A stretch of 9,852 nt of DNA, from positions 494-10,345 of the forward strand of contig DFAP01000128.1 in NCBI GenBank assembly GCA_002365855.1, read 5' to 3'. Made by a program: the position numbers and the translations under genes. Origin of the DNA: Pelotomaculum sp. UBA3103 (GTDB lineage: Bacteria > Bacillota > Desulfotomaculia > Desulfotomaculales > Pelotomaculaceae). Below, piece by piece: positions 1 to 5,819 of this stretch. The notes beneath the pieces were generated by a model. It had not been told where the DNA came from and searched no databases. It saw nothing but the letters and a program-made list of their open reading frames with translations. The first letter of the stretch is position 1; every line of letters begins with the position of its first letter.

Positions 1-120
1 CTCTTTCCTGATACGGAAGGGGGTGTAGTGGTACGTCTGTTAATATTGCCTTCAAAGCCTTGGTATTAGTGGATTTCTAAATTTAAAGTTTCAAACTTGA
101 GTTTAAGGTATATAGATAAA

Positions 121-146
121 TAAAAAAGAAGGGCGTTTGCCCTCCT
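121..146 (-). terminator. Rho-independent terminator at the end of the cob cluster
   Basis: Read on the minus strand, AGGAGGGC and GCCCTTCT form an 8-bp stem with one G-U pair around an AAAC loop. The stem is followed by TTTTTA. It begins directly at the stop codon of the small HTH-like gene, so it would end the cobalamin transcription unit. The plus-strand side has only a short U-run (CUUUAG), so termination in that direction would be weak. Confidence 0.85.
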
Positions 147-380
147 TTAGTCCTGGCCCATAATTGAATCGACACCATGAGTATAAAAGTGATCTCTTAG
201 ATGATAAACCAGCTTTTCGGGTATGTCAAGCTCCCCTGCCATTTCGGAATCTGTTTTATCAAGTTTAATGCCTTCAACCAGCTGGTCAAAATCTACCCCA
301 ACTTCATTTGCCATTTCCTTCAGGCTGGGTTCTACACTCCACGGAACCCTGCTCTGTGCGGCAGATTCGATTTCTTCCAT
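147..380 (-). CDS. Small helix-turn-helix-like protein of unknown function
   Basis: A 77-residue acidic protein follows cobC after a 73-base gap and is the last gene before the terminator. The ORF can also begin at a GTG at 389 (80 residues). I prefer the ATG at 380 because a GGGGGTG Shine-Dalgarno-like run lies 6 bases upstream of it and overlaps that GTG. The C-terminal half (KTDSEMAGELDIP followed by EKLVYHLRDHFYTHG) looks like a helix-turn-helix: a helix with a small residue, a turn, then a recognition-type helix. The N-terminal half is predicted helical. There are no membrane segments or metal-binding motifs. From memory, similar short proteins occur in Desulfotomaculum-type genomes as hypothetical proteins. 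DNA binding, or a link to cobamide control, is inference only. Confidence 0.75.
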   Translation of the reverse strand: MEEIESAAQSRVPWSVEPSLKEMANEVGVDFDQLVEGIKLDKTDSEMAGELDIPEKLVYHLRDHFYTHGVDSIMGQD

Positions 381-388
381 TAAAAACA

Positions 389-421
389 CCCCCGATGATA
401 TTATTTTTTTCGTTTCGGGAG
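389..421 (-). promoter_or_regulatory. Hairpin covering the Shine-Dalgarno of the HTH-like gene
   Basis: In the minus-strand transcript CUCCCGA (421-415) can pair with UCGGGGG (395-389): 7 bp with one G-U, around a 19-base A-rich loop. The 3' arm contains the G-run that serves as ribosome binding site for the ATG at 380. UGUUUUUAA follows, so the element could act either as a translational lid or as a weak terminator after cobC. Function is not demonstrated. Confidence 0.35.
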
Positions 422-453
422 CATTTAATACACAGTGTTTGACACAACGCAGC

Positions 454-1089
454 TTATCCGCAGAAATCAGACCTAAAATCTTTTAGATGTGAGCAGTCAT
501 TAAAAAGCATAAGTATGCCTTTTCCCCACTCGGGAAACTCAATAATATTCAGGCAGGCGTTATCCTGCCGTAAACGCCAATATTTGTTTAAATCCATTTC
601 TAGCATATAACCTACTATACTGCGAATTGCCCCTCCGTGTGACACAACCAATACGTTTTCAGAGCTGTGTCGGTCAAAGATCTGCTTGATTGCCGCAACC
701 GACCTTTCAACCATCTCCCCAAGTGTTTCACCACCCGGAATTCTAGAAGAAAGTGGTTTATCCCACCATTGTTCTAACTCGGCAGGATAGGTCTTTTTAA
801 TTTCTTTCAGGTTTAGTCCCTCCCAGAAGCCAAAATTAAGCTCCCTCAATTCAGGGACAGTCTCTACATTAATACTGTGAAAAGCAGTAATAATCTTCGC
901 GGTCTCATAAGCTCTTTCTAAATCACTTGAATAAACAACGTTAAATTTTTCGTAAGACAAACGCTTGCCTATCAGTAAAGCCTGTTGACGGCCAGTATCG
1001 GATAGAGGCACATCGGCATGTCCCTGGTACCTCATAGAAGCGTTCCATTCAGTTTCCCCGTGTCTAACGAGATAAATACGGCAACTCAT
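454..1089 (-). CDS. cobC: Alpha-ribazole phosphatase (CobC), histidine phosphatase family
   Basis: A 211-residue cytosolic phosphatase of the phosphoglycerate-mutase-like branch. The N-terminal RHGETEWN motif at 9-16 carries the catalytic histidine H10. R59, E83 (LRELNFG) and H151 (VVSHGGAIRS) complete the usual active site. The family includes general phosphatases, and sequence alone does not fix the substrate. Its place directly after cobD, cobS, cbiB and cobU supports CobC: removal of the 5' phosphate from alpha-ribazole phosphate or adenosylcobalamin phosphate in nucleotide-loop assembly. The ATG start lies 4 bases after the cobD stop. Its Shine-Dalgarno GGGAGG, 8 bases upstream, lies within the end of cobD, so translational coupling is likely. 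Length is normal for the family. Confidence 0.88.
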   Translation of the reverse strand: MSCRIYLVRHGETEWNASMRYQGHADVPLSDTGRQQALLIGKRLSYEKFNVVYSSDLERAYETAKIITAFHSINVETVPELRELNFGFWEGLNLKEIKKTYPAELEQWWDKPLSSRIPGGETLGEMVERSVAAIKQIFDRHSSENVLVVSHGGAIRSIVGYMLEMDLNKYWRLRQDNACLNIIEFPEWGKGILMLFNDCSHLKDFRSDFCG

Positions 1090-1093
1090 CCGT

Positions 1094-2185
1094 TTAACCT
1101 CCCAATACAGCCTTTAGGCATGATAGCAATAATTCGTTTTCTGCCCGTGTTTTTACTGCCAGCCTGATATATCGCCCTTCTAATCCGGAAAAACCGGTGC
1201 AGTCCCTAACCAGAATCCCTCGTTTTCCTAATATGTCTGTCAGTTCACCGGAGGTCAGGCCTGTTTCAGATATATCTGCCAGGAGGAAATTAGCCGCTCC
1301 CAACAGTGGTTTTGTTCCTGGTTGACTCTCTAGACCATCAAATAAGAACATCTTCTCATCTTTTATCAGCCTATTTGTCTCTTCCATGTGTTCCAGGTCC
1401 CTCAGTCCTGCAACTCCGGCAACCTGGGCCAGGACATTTACATTCCACGGGTCTTTTGAATAGTTCATAAGTTTAATCAATTTACCAGGAGCAGCAACAG
1501 CGCCGAGTCTCAAACCGGGTATGCCAAAAAATTTTGTCATAGAATAAAGCACGACCAGGTTAGGGTTCCTTCCCACCAAGGGCATAACAGTAAAATCACT
1601 TCTTTGTGGAACAAAATCCATAAAAGCCTCATCTACCATCACCAATACTCCATGCCTTGATGCCTCTTCCAGGATGTAACATATAGTTGTCCTGTCAACT
1701 AAACAGCCTGTAGGATTATTGGGATTGCATATGAATAAAAGGTCTACTTCCGGCAGGCAGCTTATTATTTTCCCTACCGGAAGACTAAACCCATTATTTT
1801 CATCCATTGAAACCTCAAGTACTTCCCCGCCCTGGCTTAATACTGCCAATCCATATTCACTAAAAGTTGGTACAGGTATCAGTGCCTTTTTGCATTTAGT
1901 AACTCTTACAAGCAAATAAATTAATTCTGCCGCCCCGTTCCCCATTAATATCAGATCCTGCCGAATTCCGAGAAAGTCAGCGAGAATAGTCCTTAATTCG
2001 CTGCAGTCAGGGTCGGGATAGCGACTTATTAAACCGAGGCTGTTCGTCAAGGCAGAATATACAATCCTTGAAGGTCCCAATGGGTTAATATTGGCACTGA
2101 AATCAATCATTTTCTCAACAGGCAAACCATACTTACTTGAGGCATTTGTAATATTCCCTCCGTGAATATGCTCAAGGCGGTGCAA
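1094..2185 (-). CDS. cobD: L-threonine-O-3-phosphate decarboxylase (CobD), PLP-dependent
   Basis: A 363-residue fold-type I PLP enzyme that makes (R)-1-amino-2-propanol O-phosphate, the linker that CbiB attaches to the corrin ring. It carries the HGGN segment near the N terminus (8-11), DFSANINPLGP at 28-38, the CNPNNPTG cofactor loop (153-160), D185 in VDEAF, the Schiff-base lysine K218 in YSMTKFFGIPGLRLG, and R226. The closest alternative is histidinol-phosphate aminotransferase (HisC). The HGGN and SANINPLGP segments and the cob neighbours favour CobD. The start is a TTG with GGAGGAG 8 bases upstream. It is needed to keep the HGGN region, and the next in-frame ATG (residue 26) would lose it. 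The gap to cobS upstream is 23 bases. Length is typical. Confidence 0.93.
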   Translation of the reverse strand: MHRLEHIHGGNITNASSKYGLPVEKMIDFSANINPLGPSRIVYSALTNSLGLISRYPDPDCSELRTILADFLGIRQDLILMGNGAAELIYLLVRVTKCKKALIPVPTFSEYGLAVLSQGGEVLEVSMDENNGFSLPVGKIISCLPEVDLLFICNPNNPTGCLVDRTTICYILEEASRHGVLVMVDEAFMDFVPQRSDFTVMPLVGRNPNLVVLYSMTKFFGIPGLRLGAVAAPGKLIKLMNYSKDPWNVNVLAQVAGVAGLRDLEHMEETNRLIKDEKMFLFDGLESQPGTKPLLGAANFLLADISETGLTSGELTDILGKRGILVRDCTGFSGLEGRYIRLAVKTRAENELLLSCLKAVLGG

Positions 2186-2208
2186 GAAAGCAACTCCTCC
2201 CTAATATT

Positions 2209-2952
2209 TTATGAAATGATAGTTAATATTGTGTATGCGACCAGGAGTAGGGCTGTTTCGAGGAACTCATTAATGAACCCGTACGTGTCGCCCGTGAGGC
2301 CGCCTAACTCGCTTGTTATTTTCCTGCCTATCATATAAGTGATGGCGCCCCCCAGAAACATTAGCACGGCTCCATGGGCGCCTAAAAATGCTGCTGCTGC
2401 GATGGCAGCTATTACGGTGGCCCAGATCAACTCCCTGAAACCTGTATGAAACGAGTAAATCTTACCCAGTCCATCAAGCCTGGCATAAGGGAAGATAACA
2501 ACAGCTAAAGTCATATTCCAACGGCTTAATGTCATTACTGCAGGCAGCGCCAACAACAGGTTAGCCTCAGGAATAACCAGGAAAAGACTATATTTTAACA
2601 GTAGGATACAAATTGCCCCCAATACACCAAAGGCCCCTACCCGGCTGTCCCTCATAATCTCCAGTTTTTTTTCCCGCAGCTGACCGCTGAATAAGCCGTC
2701 AATGCTATCCATAAACCCGTCTAGATGAATCCCGCCCGTTAGAACAACTGATAATATTACAAGCAGTGCTGCCTGGACTTGGACTGGCAGAAATAATCCC
2801 GTTAACCATGCCGAGGCTGACAGCAGCGCACCAATAATAATTCCTACCGCAGGAAAATAAATCGTGGACCGTCCACAGCTTACCTCATCAAATCTAACAG
2901 CAGGCATGGGTATTCTAGTTAAGTGTTGGATAGCAAATATCAAACTTTTCAA
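2209..2952 (-). CDS. cobS: Adenosylcobinamide-GDP ribazoletransferase (cobalamin synthase, CobS)
   Basis: A 247-residue polytopic inner-membrane protein that joins adenosylcobinamide-GDP with alpha-ribazole or its phosphate, the last joining step of cobamide synthesis. The N terminus QHLTRIPMP (9-17) is typical of CobS. The acidic motif HLDGFMDSIDG (76-86, with D78, D82, D85) and DSRVGAFGVLG (102-112) are the conserved metal/substrate loops. GGLTGDTYGFINE near the C terminus is also characteristic. Hydrophobic stretches at about 34-56, 58-75, 106-127 and in the C-terminal third fit membrane helices. The start must be a TTG, because an in-frame TAA lies two codons upstream. The only good Shine-Dalgarno (GGAAGGG) is 15 bases away, which is unusually far and suggests weak or controlled initiation. 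Confidence 0.93.
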   Translation of the reverse strand: MKSLIFAIQHLTRIPMPAVRFDEVSCGRSTIYFPAVGIIIGALLSASAWLTGLFLPVQVQAALLVILSVVLTGGIHLDGFMDSIDGLFSGQLREKKLEIMRDSRVGAFGVLGAICILLLKYSLFLVIPEANLLLALPAVMTLSRWNMTLAVVIFPYARLDGLGKIYSFHTGFRELIWATVIAAIAAAAFLGAHGAVLMFLGGAITYMIGRKITSELGGLTGDTYGFINEFLETALLLVAYTILTIIS

Positions 2953-3046
2953 TAATTAATATTCAATCCCTTCCAAGTTTGCAACGTTTCTTGCCTGTAT
3001 TGAATGACCTTCGCAGTATACTAAATTCTATAAAAAACAAAAATGT

Positions 3047-4012
3047 TCATTTTACATTAATTAATATCACAATAAGTATCCCTAACATTACTGCGAGAGA
3101 AGAAGTGGTATACATCAACTGAATTGTTTTTTTAATGTGCAATGGTTCAAGCGGTGACAGATCTTCACCCATATAGGCCCTGAATGATTCGCGGCCGTGG
3201 TAGGTATTTATACCTCCCAGCCGCACACCGAGTGCTCCAGCAACAGCTGCCTCAGGAATACCGCTGTTTGGGCTTGGATGACCGGATGAGTATTTTAAAA
3301 CGGCTTTTAGAGCCCTTTTTGGGTTCATCCTTAGCACCAGGGCAGCAGCTAATAGAAGGAGCCCCGTGATACGGGCCGGAATGTAATTCACCAAGTCATC
3401 AAAACGGGCTGACACCATGCCGAAGTCAATGTATTTATCATTTTTATATCCTAACATGGAATCAAGAGTATTGGCGGCGCGGTAAGCCATAGCCAGGGGA
3501 GCGCCTCCGACAAAAGCATAAAAAACCGGCGACACAACGCCATCTACAATATTTTCGGCCACAGTTTCTACCGTGGCCCTGGTAATACCCCTTGAGTCCA
3601 TATTTTCTGTATCCCTTCCAACAATCCAGCCAACCTTACGGCGTGCCTCCGCAAGATTATCAATCATAAGCAGGTTATAAATTTCCCCGCCCGCAGCAGC
3701 TAAACCCCTTGCTGAAATAGTTGTAGAGATTATCAAGACAGTCATTGCAGAACCCAACCAGTGATTAACTGAAAATGACCACTGGAGTAAATAATAGGTT
3801 ATGAGCCAGCTCCCGCATACTACTGCAGCAGCAGTAAACGCGCCTGCTACCCGCAATGAGGTGGTTCCCGTAAAAAACCGCCTCATCAAATATTCAAATT
3901 TTTCGATGGATTTACCTATCAGCACAACCGGATGAGGTATCCACCTGGGATCTCCCACCGCCAGGTCTAGCAAGTAGGCCAGAATCACATATATAGCAAT
4001 CTTTTCCGGCAT
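3047..4012 (-). CDS. cbiB: Adenosylcobinamide-phosphate synthase (CbiB/CobD-type)
   Basis: A 321-residue integral membrane protein that amidates adenosylcobyric acid with (R)-1-amino-2-propanol phosphate, the product of the neighbouring CobD enzyme. Family signatures are clear: LLDLAVGDPRWIPHPV (14-29), VGRDT (131-135), ETVAEN (149-154) with VDG following, NTLDSMLGYK (181-190), HPSPNSG (245-251) and YHGRE (271-275). Hydrophobic segments lie at about 5-19, 55-78, 87-100, 216-227 and 303-320. The ATG start has AGGAAGG 8 bases upstream, inside a small hairpin region. About 146 bases separate it from cobU and 94 from cobS, which is looser than the cobS-cobD-cobC part of the cluster. Length is normal. 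Confidence 0.95.
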   Translation of the reverse strand: MPEKIAIYVILAYLLDLAVGDPRWIPHPVVLIGKSIEKFEYLMRRFFTGTTSLRVAGAFTAAAVVCGSWLITYYLLQWSFSVNHWLGSAMTVLIISTTISARGLAAAGGEIYNLLMIDNLAEARRKVGWIVGRDTENMDSRGITRATVETVAENIVDGVVSPVFYAFVGGAPLAMAYRAANTLDSMLGYKNDKYIDFGMVSARFDDLVNYIPARITGLLLLAAALVLRMNPKRALKAVLKYSSGHPSPNSGIPEAAVAGALGVRLGGINTYHGRESFRAYMGEDLSPLEPLHIKKTIQLMYTTSSLAVMLGILIVILINVK

Positions 4013-4026
4013 GCCTGCTGCCTTCC

Positions 4027-4055
4027 TGCTGCTTTTTATTCAGGGCTGAGCAGCA
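4027..4055 (-). promoter_or_regulatory. Hairpin just upstream of the cbiB ribosome binding site
   Basis: TGCTGCT and AGCAGCA form a perfect 7-bp inverted repeat with a 15-base loop in the cbiB leader. Its 3' arm ends at the first base of the AGGAAGG Shine-Dalgarno. It could modulate cbiB translation or protect a processed 5' end. There is no U-tract, so it is not a terminator. Confidence 0.35.
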
Positions 4056-4098
4056 TATATTTTCTTAATTAAATCAATTTATTAAACCTACATACTTT

Positions 4099-4120
4099 TA
4101 AAACTCTTAAGCTAAGAGCT
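4099..4120 (-). terminator. Weak terminator-like hairpin between cobU and cbiB
   Basis: In the minus-strand transcript AGCUCUUA pairs with UAAGAGUU (8 bp, one G-U) around a GCU loop and is followed by UUAAAAG. The stem is AU-rich and the U-run short, so at most partial termination or RNA processing is expected inside the cob operon. Confidence 0.3.
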
Positions 4121-4158
4121 ACACAATTACAGTCTTTAATGCATAATTATGACATTGC

Positions 4159-4719
4159 CTATTTTATAGGAATTGCTAAAGATTTAAGATCCAGGGTAAT
4201 GCCGGCAATCGAAAAGTAAACTTGATCCGCCCTGGCGGCAAGTATCTGGTTGGCCTTTCCTGAGAGGTCACGGAACGATCTGCCGATTGGATATTCGGGC
4301 ACAATTCCCAGTCCCACTTCGTTCGATACTACAACCAGGTGAACCCCTCTTTCAACTGTCCTGGTTAGGAGAGACACCTTCTCAAGAATATAAGCTTCTT
4401 GTTTTTCTTTGTAAAGCTTTGTTAATGTCTCATCCAAAAGTAAATTTGTTATCCAAACGGTTATACAGTCAACCAAAAATATATCGCCTTCGCTACCATT
4501 TTCGATCACGTTGATGATGTCTTTCTCTTCCTCCACCGTCATCCACAGCCGGGGCCTTCGCACCTTGTGGAGCCTGACCCTCTCAGCTATTTCCCCGTCA
4601 CCCACAGCCGCAGTAGCTATATATGTAACCCGTTCTCCCATACAACCGGCTATTCTTTCTGCCAATTCACTTTTACCGCTTCTTGATCCTCCCAATGTCA
4701 GAATTAATTTACCAATCAT
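4159..4719 (-). CDS. cobU: Adenosylcobinamide kinase / adenosylcobinamide-phosphate guanylyltransferase (CobU)
   Basis: A 186-residue bifunctional cytosolic enzyme. It phosphorylates adenosylcobinamide and then transfers GMP from GTP to give adenosylcobinamide-GDP, the substrate of CobS. The N-terminal P-loop GGSRSGKS (10-17) binds the nucleotide. H51 in RLHKVRRP aligns with the histidine that carries GMP in the Salmonella enzyme (His46), and the following RPRLWMTVEE is the usual context. VDCITVWITNLL and the C-terminal segments VVSNEVGLGIVPEYP and GRSFRDLSGKANQ are also diagnostic. Length equals the family norm. The ATG start has AGGTGG 6 bases upstream. It is the first recognised cob gene of the cluster, after the DUF3842 gene and a 116-base spacer. 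Confidence 0.96.
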   Translation of the reverse strand: MIGKLILTLGGSRSGKSELAERIAGCMGERVTYIATAAVGDGEIAERVRLHKVRRPRLWMTVEEEKDIINVIENGSEGDIFLVDCITVWITNLLLDETLTKLYKEKQEAYILEKVSLLTRTVERGVHLVVVSNEVGLGIVPEYPIGRSFRDLSGKANQILAARADQVYFSIAGITLDLKSLAIPIK

Positions 4720-4819
4720 TATATACCACCTGTTAGTAAAAAAATAAGCCCAAGCAACATTAATAGCCTTAGATTAACTTCTACTCTTATTTAAATTAAT
4801 CCTGCATTTAAAGAGCCGT

Positions 4820-4835
4820 TTGAATAGGTATTCAA
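4820..4835. repeat. Perfect 16-bp palindrome TTGAATA-GG-TATTCAA
   Basis: A 7-bp inverted repeat with a 2-base centre begins directly after the stop codon of the DUF3842 gene, about 100 bases before cobU. It has no GC core and no U-tract, so it is a poor terminator. The symmetry is that of an operator for a dimeric regulator. Related half-sites TATTCAAT and TATTGAAT lie upstream of cobS (2960-2967 and 2998-3005). Confidence 0.45.
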
Positions 4836-5246
4836 TCATCTAATTAGTTCTTTTACCCTCTTAACTAATTCTTCGATCAAGTGAGGCAGTGGTTCGGATT
4901 TTAACCCAACTATATCTATCCCTGCACGGCTTAAAGGCAACAGTACCTTGCGGGCAGGACTTGAGGCTATTGCCTCGGCCATTTTCGGTGATAATTCACC
5001 CAGCATAGCATTTGGAAAAACAATGCTGATTGGCCCAACTATTAAATCCACCCTCGAAGCATTGAAGATAACAGCGTTTTCACCTGTTGCGCCTTCATTT
5101 GCACCTGCCCGCAGCATCGCAGAGGTTGCCAGAGAGTTGGTGCCAAGGGCCAGGAGTTCCACCTGTTCTGATAGTTCCCGTCTCAACCTTTCGGTAATAT
5201 GTTTGCCAATACCCCCACCCTGACCGTCAATCACCGCTATCCGCAT
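4836..5246 (-). CDS. DUF3842 family protein of unknown function
   Basis: A 136-residue soluble protein that I recognise as DUF3842 from its overall pattern. It begins MRIAVIDGQGGGIGK (1-15): a beta strand, then a glycine-rich loop like those in Rossmann-type or P-loop nucleotide-binding folds. LLALGTNSLATSAMLRAGA, GENAVIFNA, VDLIVGPISIV (67-76) and MAEAIASSPARKVLLPLSRAG (89-109) follow as alternating strands and helices. The C terminus is helical (LPHLIEELVKRVKELI). No catalytic motif is evident to me. The ATG start has an AGAGGTG Shine-Dalgarno 4 bases upstream. It is the first gene after a candidate promoter and leads the cob cluster, which suggests, but does not prove, a role tied to cobamides or another cofactor. 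It lacks membrane segments and a signal peptide. Confidence 0.88.
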   Translation of the reverse strand: MRIAVIDGQGGGIGKHITERLRRELSEQVELLALGTNSLATSAMLRAGANEGATGENAVIFNASRVDLIVGPISIVFPNAMLGELSPKMAEAIASSPARKVLLPLSRAGIDIVGLKSEPLPHLIEELVKRVKELIR

Positions 5247-5330
5247 CTTACACCTCTATCCTATCCCGAGTGATCAGGTAAAGCTCACGTAATATAAATT
5301 TAAGACATTAATCAGATAAATTCATAGAAA

Positions 5331-5339
5331 ATTATACCA
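5331..5339 (-). promoter_or_regulatory. Extended -10 promoter for the DUF3842-cob cluster
   Basis: Read on the minus strand: TATGG directly followed by TATAAT. This is a perfect -10 hexamer with the TRTGN extension common in Gram-positive vegetative promoters. No good -35 is present at the right spacing (it would fall in the T-run of the preceding terminator), which extended -10 promoters tolerate. Transcription would start near 5324 and leave a leader of roughly 78 bases before the DUF3842 start. Confidence 0.55.
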
Positions 5340-5350
5340 TAACTGACCAG

Positions 5351-5371
5351 AAAAAAAAGGCCTTCAGGCCT
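5351..5371 (-). terminator. Rho-independent terminator after the coiled-coil gene
   Basis: In the minus-strand transcript AGGCC and GGCCU form a 5-bp GC-rich stem with a UGAA loop, followed by eight U residues in a row (one of them paired at the stem base). It lies about 90 bases past the stop of the coiled-coil gene and directly before the promoter of the DUF3842 gene, so it separates two transcription units. Confidence 0.85.
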
Positions 5372-5460
5372 ACTGAAATGTCGTATTCTTAAAATATGTG
5401 TCAGATATTAATTATATTAACAGAATATGCCAGCCTGTGAATTATATTGTGGATAAAATA

Positions 5461-5736
5461 TTAATTTGCTGAATTGCGCGAAGAGTTATCTTGTAATTTA
5501 GACTCTAAATCAACGATCTGTCGGTTTTTACTAAGAAGGCGCTTTGCGTAGCGATAATTGTCTTTGTGAAGTTTACGGTTTTCTTTTTCGAGGCGGTTTA
5601 AAAACCCGTTTTTATCTTTTTCAATTTTCTCTATTAAATTCATCAGTACCCGGCGGCTAAGCCGCAGCTGCTCCACCTTCTCCTCAAGTTCCTGAATCCT
5701 TACTTTTAGATATGAAATACTGATCCCGTCTTCCAC
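5461..5736 (-). CDS. Small coiled-coil protein of unknown function
   Basis: A 91-residue, highly charged, mostly helical protein. Residues about 8-83 show heptad-like spacing of L, I and V (YLKVRIQELEEKVEQLRLS, then VLMNLIEKIEKDKNGFLNRL, then RQIVDLESKL), so a long coiled coil is likely. A basic stretch lies at about 50-72 (KENRKLHKDNYRYAKRLLSKN). It has no signal peptide, membrane segment, cysteine or histidine cluster. The start is GTG with GAGGTG 7 bases upstream; an ATG six codons further up is cut off by an in-frame TGA. It follows the aminotransferase gene by 83 bases and is the last gene before a terminator. I do not recognise a named family. It may be a scaffold or a regulatory partner, but nothing visible fixes this. 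Confidence 0.75.
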   Translation of the reverse strand: MEDGISISYLKVRIQELEEKVEQLRLSRRVLMNLIEKIEKDKNGFLNRLEKENRKLHKDNYRYAKRLLSKNRQIVDLESKLQDNSSRNSAN

Positions 5737-5761
5737 GGCCTCTCACCTCACCATGCATTCA

Positions 5762-5789
5762 ATCATAGTATATGCTTGGCTTGAAGCAA
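5762..5789 (-). promoter_or_regulatory. Possible internal promoter for the coiled-coil gene
   Basis: Minus-strand TTGCTT (5789-5784), a 16-base spacer and TATGAT (5767-5762, 5 of 6 to consensus) lie in the 83-base gap upstream of the coiled-coil gene. The -35 match is weak. If real, the leader would be only about 20 bases and would include the Shine-Dalgarno. Confidence 0.3.
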
Positions 5790-5819
5790 TTAGACATCCG
5801 TGCTTTGAGACAATGATGA

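Noticed and set aside
15..60. Segment GGTGTAGTGGTA resembling a tRNA D-arm
   Set aside because: No matching anticodon stem, T-arm or acceptor stem can be drawn around it.
1..69. Plus-strand frame open from the left edge to a TAG at 67-69 (ends ...RLLILPSKPWY), possibly the C terminus of a convergent gene
   Set aside because: Only 22 codons are visible, I recognise no family, and the minus strand also has a short open stretch here. Sequence left of the window would decide it.
86..98. Palindrome AAGTTT-C-AAACTT in the spacer left of the cob terminator
   Set aside because: Very AT-rich, with no promoter or gene clearly linked to it; chance occurrence is likely.
435..445. Small dyad GTGT-TTG-ACAC after cobC
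   Set aside because: Only 4 bp with a 3-base loop; not distinguishable from chance.
223..486. Plus-strand open frames opposite the small HTH-like gene (201-383 and 223-486)
   Set aside because: They mirror the minus-strand gene, lack good ribosome sites and show no family resemblance.
4948..5223. Plus-strand open frame opposite DUF3842, and similar ones at 1719-1919, 3184-3369, 4287-4747, 6768-7023 and 9146-9388
   Set aside because: All are shadows of well-supported minus-strand genes.
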